From positions 1-36,707 of the forward strand of contig JAFGOG010000073.1 of assembly GCA_016926595.1 (NCBI GenBank): a DNA stretch of 36,707 bases, given 5' to 3'. Below, piece by piece: positions 29,182 through 36,622 of the stretch (position 1 is the stretch's first letter; the number at the start of each line of letters is the position of its first letter). The DNA is from Anaerolineae bacterium. GTDB lineage: Bacteria > Chloroflexota > Anaerolineae > JAAYZQ01. Both the position numbers and the translations under genes were made by a program. Below the pieces are notes generated by a model, which was not told the DNA's origin, did not search any database, and saw only the letters and a list, made by a program, of their open reading frames with translations.

Positions 29182-29236
29182 GCGGTGAGCAGTAGCCATC
29201 GAGCGGTTTCAGGCCGACCTGGTGAGGGAGTTTTGA
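29182..29236 (+). pseudogene. Decayed second copy of the permease gene's 3' end
   Basis: This stretch aligns with 27776-27832, the end of the double permease. The last 33 nt match at 27 positions and translate as RFQADLVREF-stop against RFRAGQVGEF-stop. A shared GCGGTGAGC lies just upstream, with a 2-nt indel between. It has no upstream frame or start. The two copies bracket the radical SAM gene, so the remnant probably marks the far edge of the insertion. Confidence 0.8.
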
Positions 29237-29272
29237 ACGGTCTTTTCTAGGGCGAAGCCAATCTAGCAGGTC

Positions 29273-29307
29273 AGGGCGAGGCAGCCCCGGCAAGCGGTCA
29301 CCAGACC
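29273..29307. repeat. Imperfect 35-bp direct repeat, left copy
   Basis: Matches 30121-30155 at 32 of 35 positions (AGGGCGAGGCA-G/T-CCCCGGCAAG...TCACCAGACC). The two copies bracket the small membrane protein gene at 29397-29840. Period is 848 bp. Confidence 0.85.
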
Positions 29308-29309
29308 CA

Positions 29310-29349
29310 GAGGGCCGTGGTCGCCCGAACGGCTGCGGCCACGGCCCTC
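29310..29349. terminator. Large hairpin between convergent genes, probable terminator
   Basis: A 15-bp stem (29310-29324 with 29335-29349, one G-T pair) and 10-nt loop, followed by a second smaller dyad (GGATACC near 29358 with GGTATCC near 29382). No T run follows on the plus strand, so termination would have to be inefficient or factor-assisted. It lies downstream of the radical SAM gene and at the 3' end of the minus-strand gene. Confidence 0.5.
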
Positions 29350-29396
29350 GCTCACGGGGATACCTTGCCCCTGCGGTGCGGGTATCCTGATTGGCT

Positions 29397-29840
29397 CTAG
29401 TCTTCCGGCTTTAGGAAGGCAAAGTAGGCCAGGAAGAGCGCCAGCAAGAACCAGATGGCGACGAGGATCCAGCCAAGGCCGTTGAACTTGCCACTGAACT
29501 GGGCGATCAGGGCGAGTACAAAGCCGATCGTGTCGGCGATGGCCAGGCTGATCATCACGTTCTTGCGGAGCGCCGACGCGGTGGCGCTGCTCGCAAAGAA
29601 GCAGATGATCGCAACGCCGACCAGCATGGCGCCGAAGTAGCCGAACCCGAGCTTGATGAGGTTCCCAAGGCCCGAGAACCCCGTGATGCCCGCCAACCCC
29701 CCGATCTGGTCCAGTGTGGCGGCATCAGGAATGCCTGTCTTGAGGAACCAGTTCAGGAACGTCCGGGCAAAGAACAGCATGAAAAACGCGATCACGATCG
29801 AGATCAACGCCTTGGCCAACAGAAGATACTTGGATTTCAT
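29397..29840 (-). CDS. Unknown four-helix membrane protein
   Basis: 147 residues from ATG at 29840, chosen because GGAGGATCTCCAC precedes it; the open frame runs further upstream but has no ribosome site. Four hydrophobic segments are seen at about residues 7-30, 58-82, 95-112 and 117-142, with a short loop carrying TGIPDAATLDQIGGLAG between the first two. The C-terminus is FLKPED. I do not recognise the family. The gene is alone on the minus strand between two plus-strand transporter genes and lies within a pair of 35-bp direct repeats, which suggests insertion. Its codon use looks like the host's, unlike the neighbouring radical SAM gene. Confidence 0.8.
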   Translation of the reverse strand: MKSKYLLLAKALISIVIAFFMLFFARTFLNWFLKTGIPDAATLDQIGGLAGITGFSGLGNLIKLGFGYFGAMLVGVAIICFFASSATASALRKNVMISLAIADTIGFVLALIAQFSGKFNGLGWILVAIWFLLALFLAYFAFLKPED

Positions 29841-30247
29841 GTGGAGATCCTCCTTACTCCGTCGGGCGGGCCGGCCCCTTCCAGGGAGACGGTCACGCCC
29901 GAACGCCGGCGACCGGCGAAGCATCCCGGCCGGCTTTCCGGCTGGCGGCGGCCGGGCCACGGTCCCGGCCTACCGTCTGGCATGGAGCATGTGGATCGAT
30001 AGGCGCCTCCTTCCCCTGCTACCAGAGCCTGCAACGTGCGGGCCACGCTGCATAGCCACGGCGGACGTGCGCTTGTTTCATATAACACCACACGCAAGAC
30101 AGAGTTGCGCGGCGAGCAGAAGGGCGAGGCATCCCCGGCAAGAGTTCACCAGACCAGGCAGGTTGGAGATGCATGAACCGACGCCGGCGACAAGGCTGGT
30201 ATCGCACTCCGCGTACGAAGGAAAGCGCACAGTGCGAATTGCGGTCC
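29841..30247. other. Gene-free region upstream of the transporter ATPase
   Basis: About 400 bp without a credible gene. It holds a GC-rich stretch full of short CCGG dyads (29870-29985), the right copy of the 35-bp direct repeat, and no clear minus-strand promoter for the membrane protein gene. Open frames in it lack ribosome sites. Confidence 0.6.
30121..30155. repeat. Imperfect 35-bp direct repeat, right copy
   Basis: Partner of 29273-29307 (32 of 35 identical, same orientation). Confidence 0.85.
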
Positions 30248-30276
30248 TTGTCAGGCCGGGAGATCGGTGGTACAAT
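30248..30276 (+). promoter_or_regulatory. Promoter of the transporter ATPase gene
   Basis: TTGTCA (30248-30253), 17-bp spacer, TACAAT (30271-30276), about 50 bp before the ATG at 30327. The ATPase is thus transcribed independently of its split partner. Confidence 0.75.
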
Positions 30277-30326
30277 GGCGATGCGTTCCGACAGGCGACA
30301 TGGAACCGGTGGCTTGGTGATGCGAC

Positions 30327-31424
30327 ATGGCCGTGCTTGACGTCCTCTCCATAACCAAATCCTTCGGCGGCGTGACCGTCCTTGGCGACGTCTCACTCCA
30401 CGCCAGCGAAGGCGAGATCGTCTGCCTGCTGGGGCCGAGCGGCTGCGGCAAGACGACGACGTTGCGCATAGTCGCGGGGCTTGAAACAGCAGACAGGGGC
30501 ACCCTAACGCTGGACGGGCAGCCGCTGGCCGAGGTGGCAGTGCACCGCCGCGGCTTTGGCCTGATGTTCCAGGATTTCGCCCTCTTTCCACACAAGGACG
30601 TGGCGGCCAACGTGGCGTTTGGGCTGCGGATGCAGGGGGCGACGGCCGGGGAGGTGCAGGCCCGGGTGGCGGAGATGCTGGACCTGGTGGGGCTGACCGG
30701 CTATGAGCGGCGGCGGGTGTACGACCTGTCGGGCGGCGAGCAGCAGCGGGTGGCCCTGGCCCGTAGCCTGGCCCCCGGCCCGCGGCTGCTGATGCTCGAC
30801 GAGCCGCTCGGCTCTCTCGATCGCGCCCTGCGCGAGGAGCTGCTGAACGAACTGCGGGCCATCCTGAAGCGGGTGGGGGTGACGACGCTGTACGTCACCC
30901 ACGACCAGCAGGAGGCGTTTGCCATCGCCGACCGGGTGCTGATCATGAACCGCGGCCAGATCGTCCAGCAGGGCACGCCCCAACAGGTCTACCGCCGGCC
31001 CGCCTCGCCGTGGGTGGCCCGCTTCCTGGGTCTGACCAACCTGCTGCCCGGCCGGGCGGCGGCCGCCGGACCGGGGCAAGCGGCGGTGGACACGGCGTTG
31101 GGCCGGTTGGCGCTGGCGGCGGAAGAGCTGGTCGCCGCCGGCCAGGCGGTGACGGTTCTCATCCGCCCCGAAGCGGCCCGGTTGGCCGCCGAGTGCCCCG
31201 CCGGCGATGGGCTCGCCGTCGAGGGGACGGTGACCGAGACCTCCTTCCGGGGCGGGCACATCCGCCTGGTGGTCCACCCTGGGGCCCCACCGGACCTGGA
31301 GCTCGCCTTTGAGCTGGTTCCCGGCGCAGCCGACCTGCCCAGGCCTGGTGAGGCGATCCGCCTCGTCCTTCAGCCGGAGGCGATCAGCCTGCTGCCGGCC
31401 GGGGAGGACGCGGGTGACCAATAA
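30327..31424 (+). CDS. ABC transporter ATP-binding protein, FbpC/PotA/ThiQ type
   Basis: 365 residues, ATG at 30327. Walker A GPSGCGKTTT (36-45), Q-loop LMFQDFALFPH, signature DLSGGEQQRVALARSLAPGP, Walker B LLMLDEPLGSLD, H-loop YVTHDQQEAFAIADR. The C-terminus (about 240-365) holds a TOBE-type regulatory domain (IRPEAARL..VEGTVTETSFRGGHIRLVV). This is the energy subunit of a ferric iron, thiamine or polyamine importer. The natural partner is the double permease ending at 27832. The metalloprotease gene downstream overlaps its last 11 bp. Confidence 0.93.
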   Translation: MAVLDVLSITKSFGGVTVLGDVSLHASEGEIVCLLGPSGCGKTTTLRIVAGLETADRGTLTLDGQPLAEVAVHRRGFGLMFQDFALFPHKDVAANVAFGLRMQGATAGEVQARVAEMLDLVGLTGYERRRVYDLSGGEQQRVALARSLAPGPRLLMLDEPLGSLDRALREELLNELRAILKRVGVTTLYVTHDQQEAFAIADRVLIMNRGQIVQQGTPQQVYRRPASPWVARFLGLTNLLPGRAAAAGPGQAAVDTALGRLALAAEELVAAGQAVTVLIRPEAARLAAECPAGDGLAVEGTVTETSFRGGHIRLVVHPGAPPDLELAFELVPGAADLPRPGEAIRLVLQPEAISLLPAGEDAGDQ

Positions 31425-31974
31425 GCCTGCCATCGACCCCGCAGAGGACCCGATCGCCGTCGAGGTGGTGCGCGAACGGCGCCTCAAGAAGGCGATCCAC
31501 TGGGAGTGGAGCGGCAACAAGATCCGCGTCCGCGCCCCCTGGCACCTGCGTCAGGATCAGCTCGACCGGCAGGTGGCCGAGATCGTGGAGAAGGTCAAGC
31601 GCAAGCGGGCCCAGGCTCGCGCCCGAGCCGACGTCGACCTGGAAGCGCGCGCCCGGCAGATCAACAAACGCTATTTCGGCGGCGAGATCACCTGGCATTC
31701 GATCCGCTGGGTGAGCAACATGCGCCAGCGGCTGGGGAGCTGCACCACAGGCGGCCCCACCGACGGCGACATCCGGCTGAGCAACGAGATAAAGGGCTGG
31801 CCGGAGTGGGTGGTGGACTATGTCATCGCCCACGAGCTGGCCCACCGCAAATATCCCGGCCACGGACCCGACTTTTGGGCGTTGGTCAACCGCTACCCGC
31901 ACGCCGAGCGGGCGCGCGGTTTTGTCCTGGGCGTGGCCTTTCAGCTCGGCCACGACGACGAAAATTGGCTGTGA
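31414..31974 (+). CDS. YgjP/SprT-like (DUF45/WLM) zinc metallopeptidase
   Basis: 186 residues from GTG at 31414, chosen because GGGGAGG precedes it; it overlaps the upstream stop by 11 bp, so it is translationally coupled to the ATPase. The N-terminal part has the family's beta strands (VVRERRLKKAIHWEWSGNKIRVRAPWHL), and the middle has LGSCTTGGPTDGDIRLS. The zinc site is YVIAHELAHRKYPGHGPDFWALVNRYP: HELAH with His at the +9 position, the gluzincin-like DUF45 arrangement. No signal peptide, so cytoplasmic. Substrates of the family are unknown or include DNA-protein crosslinks for SprT-type relatives. Its coupling to a transporter looks fortuitous. Confidence 0.88.
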   Translation: MTNKPAIDPAEDPIAVEVVRERRLKKAIHWEWSGNKIRVRAPWHLRQDQLDRQVAEIVEKVKRKRAQARARADVDLEARARQINKRYFGGEITWHSIRWVSNMRQRLGSCTTGGPTDGDIRLSNEIKGWPEWVVDYVIAHELAHRKYPGHGPDFWALVNRYPHAERARGFVLGVAFQLGHDDENWL

Positions 31975-31983
31975 GGAGGAAAC

Positions 31984-34377
31984 ATGCGCACACTGCGAAA
32001 GATCCTGGCAATCATCCTGATCCTGGTCGTAGCCCTGGTAGTGATCGTGGCCGCCGCCGGGGTCGTACTGGTCCGGCGGACCTTTCCCCAGGAAAAGGGC
32101 ACCATCCACGTGGCCGGCCTCGACAACCAGGTCGAGATCTACCGCGACGCGTGGGGCATCCCGACCATCTATGCCCGCACCACCCACGACCTATTCTTCG
32201 CCCAGGGCTATGTCCACGCCCAAGACCGGCTGTGGCAGATGGAGTTCAGCCGGCGGGTGGCGCCCGGGCGGCTGTCGGAGGTGCTGGGCGATGCGGCGTT
32301 GGAGAACGACCGCTACCTGCGCACGCTGGGCATGGGCCGCGCGGCCCATGCCGAGGCAGGGCGGCTCGATCCCGAATCGCGGGCCGTGCTGGAGGCCTAT
32401 TCGGCCGGGATCAACGCCTACCTGGCCGAGGGGCATCCGCTGCCGCTGGAGTTTACCCTGCTGGGGTTCAAGCCGGAGCCATGGACGGCGGCCGACAGCA
32501 TCGGCTGGGGCAAGGTGATGGCCATGTCCCTGGGCAGCAACGAAGGGGCCGAACGGCTGCGCGTCGACCTGATCGCCCAGATCGGCGAGGAGAGGATGCG
32601 CCAATTGACGCAGCCCTACCCGGCCGACGCCCCGTTGATCCTGTCCCAGGAGATCGACTACAGGGCTCTGAACACCAGGATGCTGGCCCAGGCCGAGACG
32701 CTGCGCGAGTGGCTGGGGTTCGCCGGGCCGGACGGCGGGTCGAACAACTGGGTAGTCAGCGGCCAGCGGTCGACGACCGGCCAGCCGCTGCTGGCCAACG
32801 ACCCTCATCTGGGCATCCAGATGCCGTCGATCTGGTACGAGGTCAACTTGCAGTGCGTCGAGCTGAGCGCAGCGTGCAACTATCAGGCGGTGGGCGCCTC
32901 CTTCCCCGGCACGCCAGGGGTGGTGATCGGCCACAACCCGTGGATCGCCTGGGGGGTGACGACGCTGCCGGCGGACGTGCAGGACCTGTACGTGGAAAAG
33001 GTCAACCCCGACAACCCCAACCAGGTGGAGTATCAGGGCCAATGGGAGGATGTGCAGGTCATCCGCGAGGAGATCAAGGTCAAGGGGCGGGAGACGCCGG
33101 AGGTGGTGGAGGTGCGCCTCACCCGCCACGGGCCGATCATGAACGACGTGATGGAGGGATTGTCGCAGGTGCTGGCGCTGCGGTGGACGGCGCTGGGCGA
33201 TACGCCGCTGCTGCCGTCGGTGCTGGCCCTTGACCAGGCCCGCAACTGGGACGAGTTCCGGGAGGCGCTGCGCACGTGGAGCATCGCCGGCCAGAATTTC
33301 GTCTATGCCGACGTGGAGGGCAATATCGGATACCAGAGCACGATGTGGGTGCCGGTGCGGGCCAAGGGCGACGGCAGCACGCCGGTACCCGGCTGGAGCG
33401 GGGAGTATGAATGGACCGGCTATATCCCGTACGAGGAGATGCCCTACGCGCTCAACGCGCCGGAGGGGTATTTGATGTCGGCCAACAACAGGGTGGTGGA
33501 CGACGATTATCCGTACCTGCTGACCAACGACTGGGACAACGGCTACCGGGCCCGCCGGCTGACCGAGCTACTGAACGCCAAGCAGGTCTTTTCGCCGGAG
33601 GATTTCGAGGCGATGCAGGCCGACGACCTGGTGATCCCGGCGCGGGAGATTGCGCCCTACCTGACCGGGCTGACCTCGGGCGACGAGCGGGTCCAGGAGG
33701 CGATCGACCGCCTGAAAGGATGGGACTATCACTGCGGCCGCGACAGCGCCGCCTGCGCTATTTACCAGGCGACGCTGGTCAACCTGCTGCCCGGCGTGTT
33801 TGGCGACGAGCTGGGCCCTGACTTGACCGACCGGTATATCGGCACAGACTGGGCCGAGCCGGCGCTGATCGACCTGCTGGCCGACCCGGCCTCACCCTGG
33901 TTCGACGACGTGAGGACTGCCGACCAGACCGAGGGCCGCGACGAGGCGCTGCTGCGGGCGGTGGAACGGGCGACAGCGGACCTGACCGCGCGGCTCGGCG
34001 GCGATATGGATGGATGGCAGTGGGGCAAGCTGCATGTAGCGGTGTTCGACCACACCATGGGGGGAGTCAAACCGCTGAACCTGATCTTTAACCGGAGCAC
34101 GGAGGCCAGCGGCTGCGGCGACACGGCGAATGCCACCGGTTTCAGCCCGTCCGCACCGTTCGAGGTCCTGGCTGTGCCATCCTACCGGCAGATCGTCAAT
34201 CTGGCCGGTTGGGCCGGGTCACGGTCGATGCACACGACAGGCCAGTCGGGCCTGCCATTTCACGGCCACTATGCCGACATGATCACAAGCTGGCGCGACA
34301 CCGACTATCACCCCATGCTGTGGACCGCAGCCGAGGTACAGGCGCACGCCAAGGCCAAGCTGGTTCTTCAACCTTGA
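31984..34377 (+). CDS. Penicillin acylase family (Ntn hydrolase), membrane anchored
   Basis: 797 residues, ATG at 31984 with GAGGAGGAA upstream. A single N-terminal membrane helix (about 7-32) likely anchors it outside the cell. Typical family entry follows: VEIYRDAWGIPTIYARTTHDLFFAQGYVHAQDRLWQME. The autocatalytic cut site is GGS-NNW; Ser253 would become the N-terminal nucleophile of the beta chain. LANDPHLG (start of the beta chain) and PGTPGVVIGHNPWIAWGVT are also present, giving an alpha chain of about 220 and beta chain of about 545 residues. Family members hydrolyse amides such as acyl-homoserine lactones, penicillins or other N-acyl compounds. Substrate cannot be read from the sequence. 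It is a complete protein of ordinary length, 9 bp after the metallopeptidase gene. Confidence 0.95.
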   Translation: MRTLRKILAIILILVVALVVIVAAAGVVLVRRTFPQEKGTIHVAGLDNQVEIYRDAWGIPTIYARTTHDLFFAQGYVHAQDRLWQMEFSRRVAPGRLSEVLGDAALENDRYLRTLGMGRAAHAEAGRLDPESRAVLEAYSAGINAYLAEGHPLPLEFTLLGFKPEPWTAADSIGWGKVMAMSLGSNEGAERLRVDLIAQIGEERMRQLTQPYPADAPLILSQEIDYRALNTRMLAQAETLREWLGFAGPDGGSNNWVVSGQRSTTGQPLLANDPHLGIQMPSIWYEVNLQCVELSAACNYQAVGASFPGTPGVVIGHNPWIAWGVTTLPADVQDLYVEKVNPDNPNQVEYQGQWEDVQVIREEIKVKGRETPEVVEVRLTRHGPIMNDVMEGLSQVLALRWTALGDTPLLPSVLALDQARNWDEFREALRTWSIAGQNFVYADVEGNIGYQSTMWVPVRAKGDGSTPVPGWSGEYEWTGYIPYEEMPYALNAPEGYLMSANNRVVDDDYPYLLTNDWDNGYRARRLTELLNAKQVFSPEDFEAMQADDLVIPAREIAPYLTGLTSGDERVQEAIDRLKGWDYHCGRDSAACAIYQATLVNLLPGVFGDELGPDLTDRYIGTDWAEPALIDLLADPASPWFDDVRTADQTEGRDEALLRAVERATADLTARLGGDMDGWQWGKLHVAVFDHTMGGVKPLNLIFNRSTEASGCGDTANATGFSPSAPFEVLAVPSYRQIVNLAGWAGSRSMHTTGQSGLPFHGHYADMITSWRDTDYHPMLWTAAEVQAHAKAKLVLQP

Positions 34378-34382
34378 TACCA

Positions 34383-34417
34383 GAGGTTGGAGGACGGGAA
34401 CCCCATCCTCCAACCTC
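34383..34417. terminator. Terminator-like hairpin between convergent acylase and HypA-like genes
   Basis: A perfect 12-bp stem (34383-34394 with 34406-34417) and an 11-nt loop lie between the stops of the two convergent genes. There is no clear T run on either side, so it may work as a bidirectional barrier rather than a strong intrinsic terminator. Confidence 0.7.
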
Positions 34418-34421
34418 ATGA

Positions 34422-34772
34422 TCACAGCGCCACTTTGACGTGATCGAGGGCAAAGGTCACTTCGGGGGGGATGAGCATTCCCAGCTCGCCGCAGTTGGGG
34501 CAGACGGCTTCGCCGGCCTCGCTTTCGAAGCGGAGGCCGCAGCAGTTCCAACAGATAAAACGGCTCGGCGCCCGGAAGGTGACGACCTGGACACCAGCGG
34601 CGATGGTACCGGCGCTCAGCTCAAGCACCAGGTCACACAATGCGCGCGACGTCTCGGGGTCTGGATCGAACAGCTCCAGGTGGAGCTCGGTCAGCCGCCT
34701 GGCGTGCTGCGCCTCTGCCTCGGCCAGCGCCTGTTCCAGCATGGCGCGGACCTCTTCTCTGGGAGGGATCAT
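34422..34772 (-). CDS. HypA-like zinc-ribbon protein lacking the Met-His-Glu start
   Basis: 116 residues from ATG at 34772, 5 nt after the pstB stop. Length and architecture match HypA/HybF nickel metallochaperones: an alpha/beta domain with LELSAGTIAAGVQVVTF and a zinc ribbon CWNCC..CPNC (Cys74, 77, 78; 91, 94), then a closing LDHVKV strand. HypA binds nickel through its conserved N-terminal MHE; here the protein begins MIPPREEV, so the nickel ligand His2 is missing. The ribosome site is weak, and translation is probably coupled to pstB. It may be a structural-zinc protein of another function; no hydrogenase or urease genes are in view. Confidence 0.75.
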   Translation of the reverse strand: MIPPREEVRAMLEQALAEAEAQHARRLTELHLELFDPDPETSRALCDLVLELSAGTIAAGVQVVTFRAPSRFICWNCCGLRFESEAGEAVCPNCGELGMLIPPEVTFALDHVKVAL

Positions 34773-34777
34773 CGGGC

Positions 34778-35539
34778 TTAGCCTGCTCGTCCGGTAATAT
34801 AGTCTTCCGTCTGTTTCTTGGCCGGGGTGGTAAAGATCTGGTCGGTGGGGCCATATTCGACCAACTCGCCCAGCCAGAAAAAGCCGGTCCAATCGGAGGC
34901 GCGCGCCGCCTGCTGCATGTTGTGGGTGACGATGACGATGGTGTACTCTTTTTCCAAGCGGCGCATCAGGTCTTCAATGGCCAGGGTGTCCTGGGGGTCG
35001 AGGGCAGAGGCCGGCTCGTCCATGAGGATTACCTCGGGCTCGACGGCCAAGACGCGGGCGATGCACAGCCGCTGCTGCTGGCCGGCGTTAAGCTCGAGCG
35101 CCGAGCGTTTCAGGTTGTCCTTGACTTCGTCCCACAGGGCAGCACCCTCCAGGCTCTTGACCACAAGCTCATCCAGGTTGCGCGTCTTGTCCAGGCCCAG
35201 CACGCGCGGGCCAAAGGCGACGTTGTCGAGGATCGACTGGGGGAAGGGATTGGGCCGCTGAAAGACCATGCCCACCCGGCGGCGGAGATCGACCACGTCA
35301 TAGTTGGGGGCATTGATCTCATGGCCGTCGAGCAGGACCGTGCCGGTGACCCGCACGCCGCGGATGGTGTCGTTCATGCGGTTGAGGCAGCGCAGGAAGG
35401 TGCTTTTGCCGCAACCCGACGGCCCGATGAGGGCCGTAATCTGCCGCTCTTTGATCGGGATGGTGACCGCCTTGAGCGCTTGAAAGTCTCCGTAGAACAG
35501 GCTAAGATCACGGACTGTGATTTTTTCTGGGTAGGTCAT
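34778..35539 (-). CDS. pstB: Phosphate ABC transporter ATP-binding protein PstB
   Basis: 253 residues, ATG at 35539. Phosphate-importer ATPase. Walker A GPSGCGKS (about 40-47), Q-loop [15 protein letters not shown] (the PNPFP is a PstB mark), signature [19 protein letters not shown] (the usual LSGGQQQR is LNAGQQQR), Walker [13 protein letters not shown] and H-loop [19 protein letters not shown]. It is transcribed away from pstS/pstC, from the promoter at 35567-35595, with a HypA-like gene after it. Confidence 0.95.
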   Translation of the reverse strand: MTYPEKITVRDLSLFYGDFQALKAVTIPIKERQITALIGPSGCGKSTFLRCLNRMNDTIRGVRVTGTVLLDGHEINAPNYDVVDLRRRVGMVFQRPNPFPQSILDNVAFGPRVLGLDKTRNLDELVVKSLEGAALWDEVKDNLKRSALELNAGQQQRLCIARVLAVEPEVILMDEPASALDPQDTLAIEDLMRRLEKEYTIVIVTHNMQQAARASDWTGFFWLGELVEYGPTDQIFTTPAKKQTEDYITGRAG

Positions 35540-35566
35540 GTCGCCGTCTCTTGCTGGTCAACGGGT

Positions 35567-35595
35567 ATTGTAACAAAAGAGAAAATAGAAGTCAA
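35567..35595 (-). promoter_or_regulatory. Promoter of pstB, divergent from pstS
   Basis: Minus strand TTGACT (35590-35595), 17-bp spacer, TACAAT (35567-35572). Its -35 box lies 8 bp from the pstS -35 box, so both polymerase sites compete or share a regulator. Confidence 0.8.
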
Positions 35596-35603
35596 AGAGC
35601 AGC

Positions 35604-35632
35604 TTGACCTGGACCGCAGGAAATGATATAAT
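35604..35632 (+). promoter_or_regulatory. Promoter of pstS-pstC
   Basis: TTGACC (35604-35609), 17-bp spacer, TATAAT (35627-35632), with TG one base upstream of the -10 (extended -10). A leader of about 80 nt follows and contains a small hairpin with GCAGG...CCTGC arms. The 8-bp centre between the two -35 boxes is flanked by GTCAA...TTGAC, a natural binding site for a phosphate regulator. Confidence 0.85.
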
Positions 35633-35719
35633 CGGCCCCGGCGCGTCTGCCACCCTGCGACGGTGAACCCTCGCGCAGGCTTGAAACCTGCGGAAGGGAT
35701 GAGAGTTTGCGAATGACAA

Positions 35720-36622
35720 ATGGTCCGAAGTGGGAGCGTGATCAGTAGATTGCTCGTGGCCCTGATGGCGGCGATCGGCCTGGCATCTTGCGCACAAACC
35801 GGCCAGGTGGGTACGGCCGTTCCCGACGCCCAGATCGCCATCCAGAACAAGGGCTCGGACACGATGGTCAACCTGGCTTTGGCCTGGGCCGAAGCTTACG
35901 GCCAGATCCACCCCGAGGCGCAGATCGCCGTGACCGGCGGCGGATCTGGCACGGGCATCGCCGCGCTGATCAACGGCACGGTGGACATGGCCAACGCCTC
36001 GCGCCCGATCAAGGAGGAAGAACGGGCCGCAGCCGAGGCCAACGGCGTGGAGCCGGTGGAGCACGTGGTGGCCCTCGACGCCATCGCGGTGGTCGTCCAC
36101 CCCAGCAACCCGGTGGATGGGCTGACGATCCCCGAGCTGGCCGACATTTTCGCCGGAAGGATCACCAATTGGCGGGAGGTGGGCGGCGAGGACCGGCCGA
36201 TCGTCCTGCTGTCGCGTGAGTCGAACAGCGGCACCCACGTGTTTTTCCTGGAGGAGGTGGTGCGCCAAGGCCGAACGGACGACAAGAGCCTCTTTGCGCC
36301 TGACACACTGCTCATGCCCTCGTCGGAGGGCATCTCGGCGGAGGTCCGGCAGAACCCGAATGCCATCGGCTACGACGGGCTGGGCTATGTCACGGCCGAC
36401 CAGAAGGTAGTGGCTGTGGCGCCCGCCGAGGGCGAGCCTTACATCCTTCCGGGGGTAGATACGGTCAAGGACGGCAGTTACCCGATCGCCCGCGACCTGT
36501 ACATCTATACCATGGGCCAGCCGCAGGGGGCCATCCTCGCCTACCTCGATTGGATCATGGGGCCCGAAGGCCAGGCAATCGTCAAAGAGCTGGGGTTCGT
36601 GCCGCTGCAAGGTGCACAGTAA
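35720..36622 (+). CDS. pstS: Phosphate-binding lipoprotein PstS
   Basis: 300 residues from ATG at 35720; GTG at 35738 is a possible alternative. Lipoprotein signal with lipobox GLASC (Cys24). The mature protein matches PstS: IQNKGSDTMVNLALAWAEAY, VTGGGSGTGIAALINGTVDMANASRPI (phosphate-binding Ser/Gly/Thr cluster), EIADIFAGRITNW type loop (ELADIFAGRITNWREVGG), SRESNSGTHVFF (second phosphate contact), and the closing LDWIMGPEGQAIVKELGFVPL. It binds phosphate outside the membrane and delivers it to PstCA. The stop overlaps the pstC start by one base (TAATG), so they are coupled. Confidence 0.96.
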   Translation: MVRSGSVISRLLVALMAAIGLASCAQTGQVGTAVPDAQIAIQNKGSDTMVNLALAWAEAYGQIHPEAQIAVTGGGSGTGIAALINGTVDMANASRPIKEEERAAAEANGVEPVEHVVALDAIAVVVHPSNPVDGLTIPELADIFAGRITNWREVGGEDRPIVLLSRESNSGTHVFFLEEVVRQGRTDDKSLFAPDTLLMPSSEGISAEVRQNPNAIGYDGLGYVTADQKVVAVAPAEGEPYILPGVDTVKDGSYPIARDLYIYTMGQPQGAILAYLDWIMGPEGQAIVKELGFVPLQGAQ

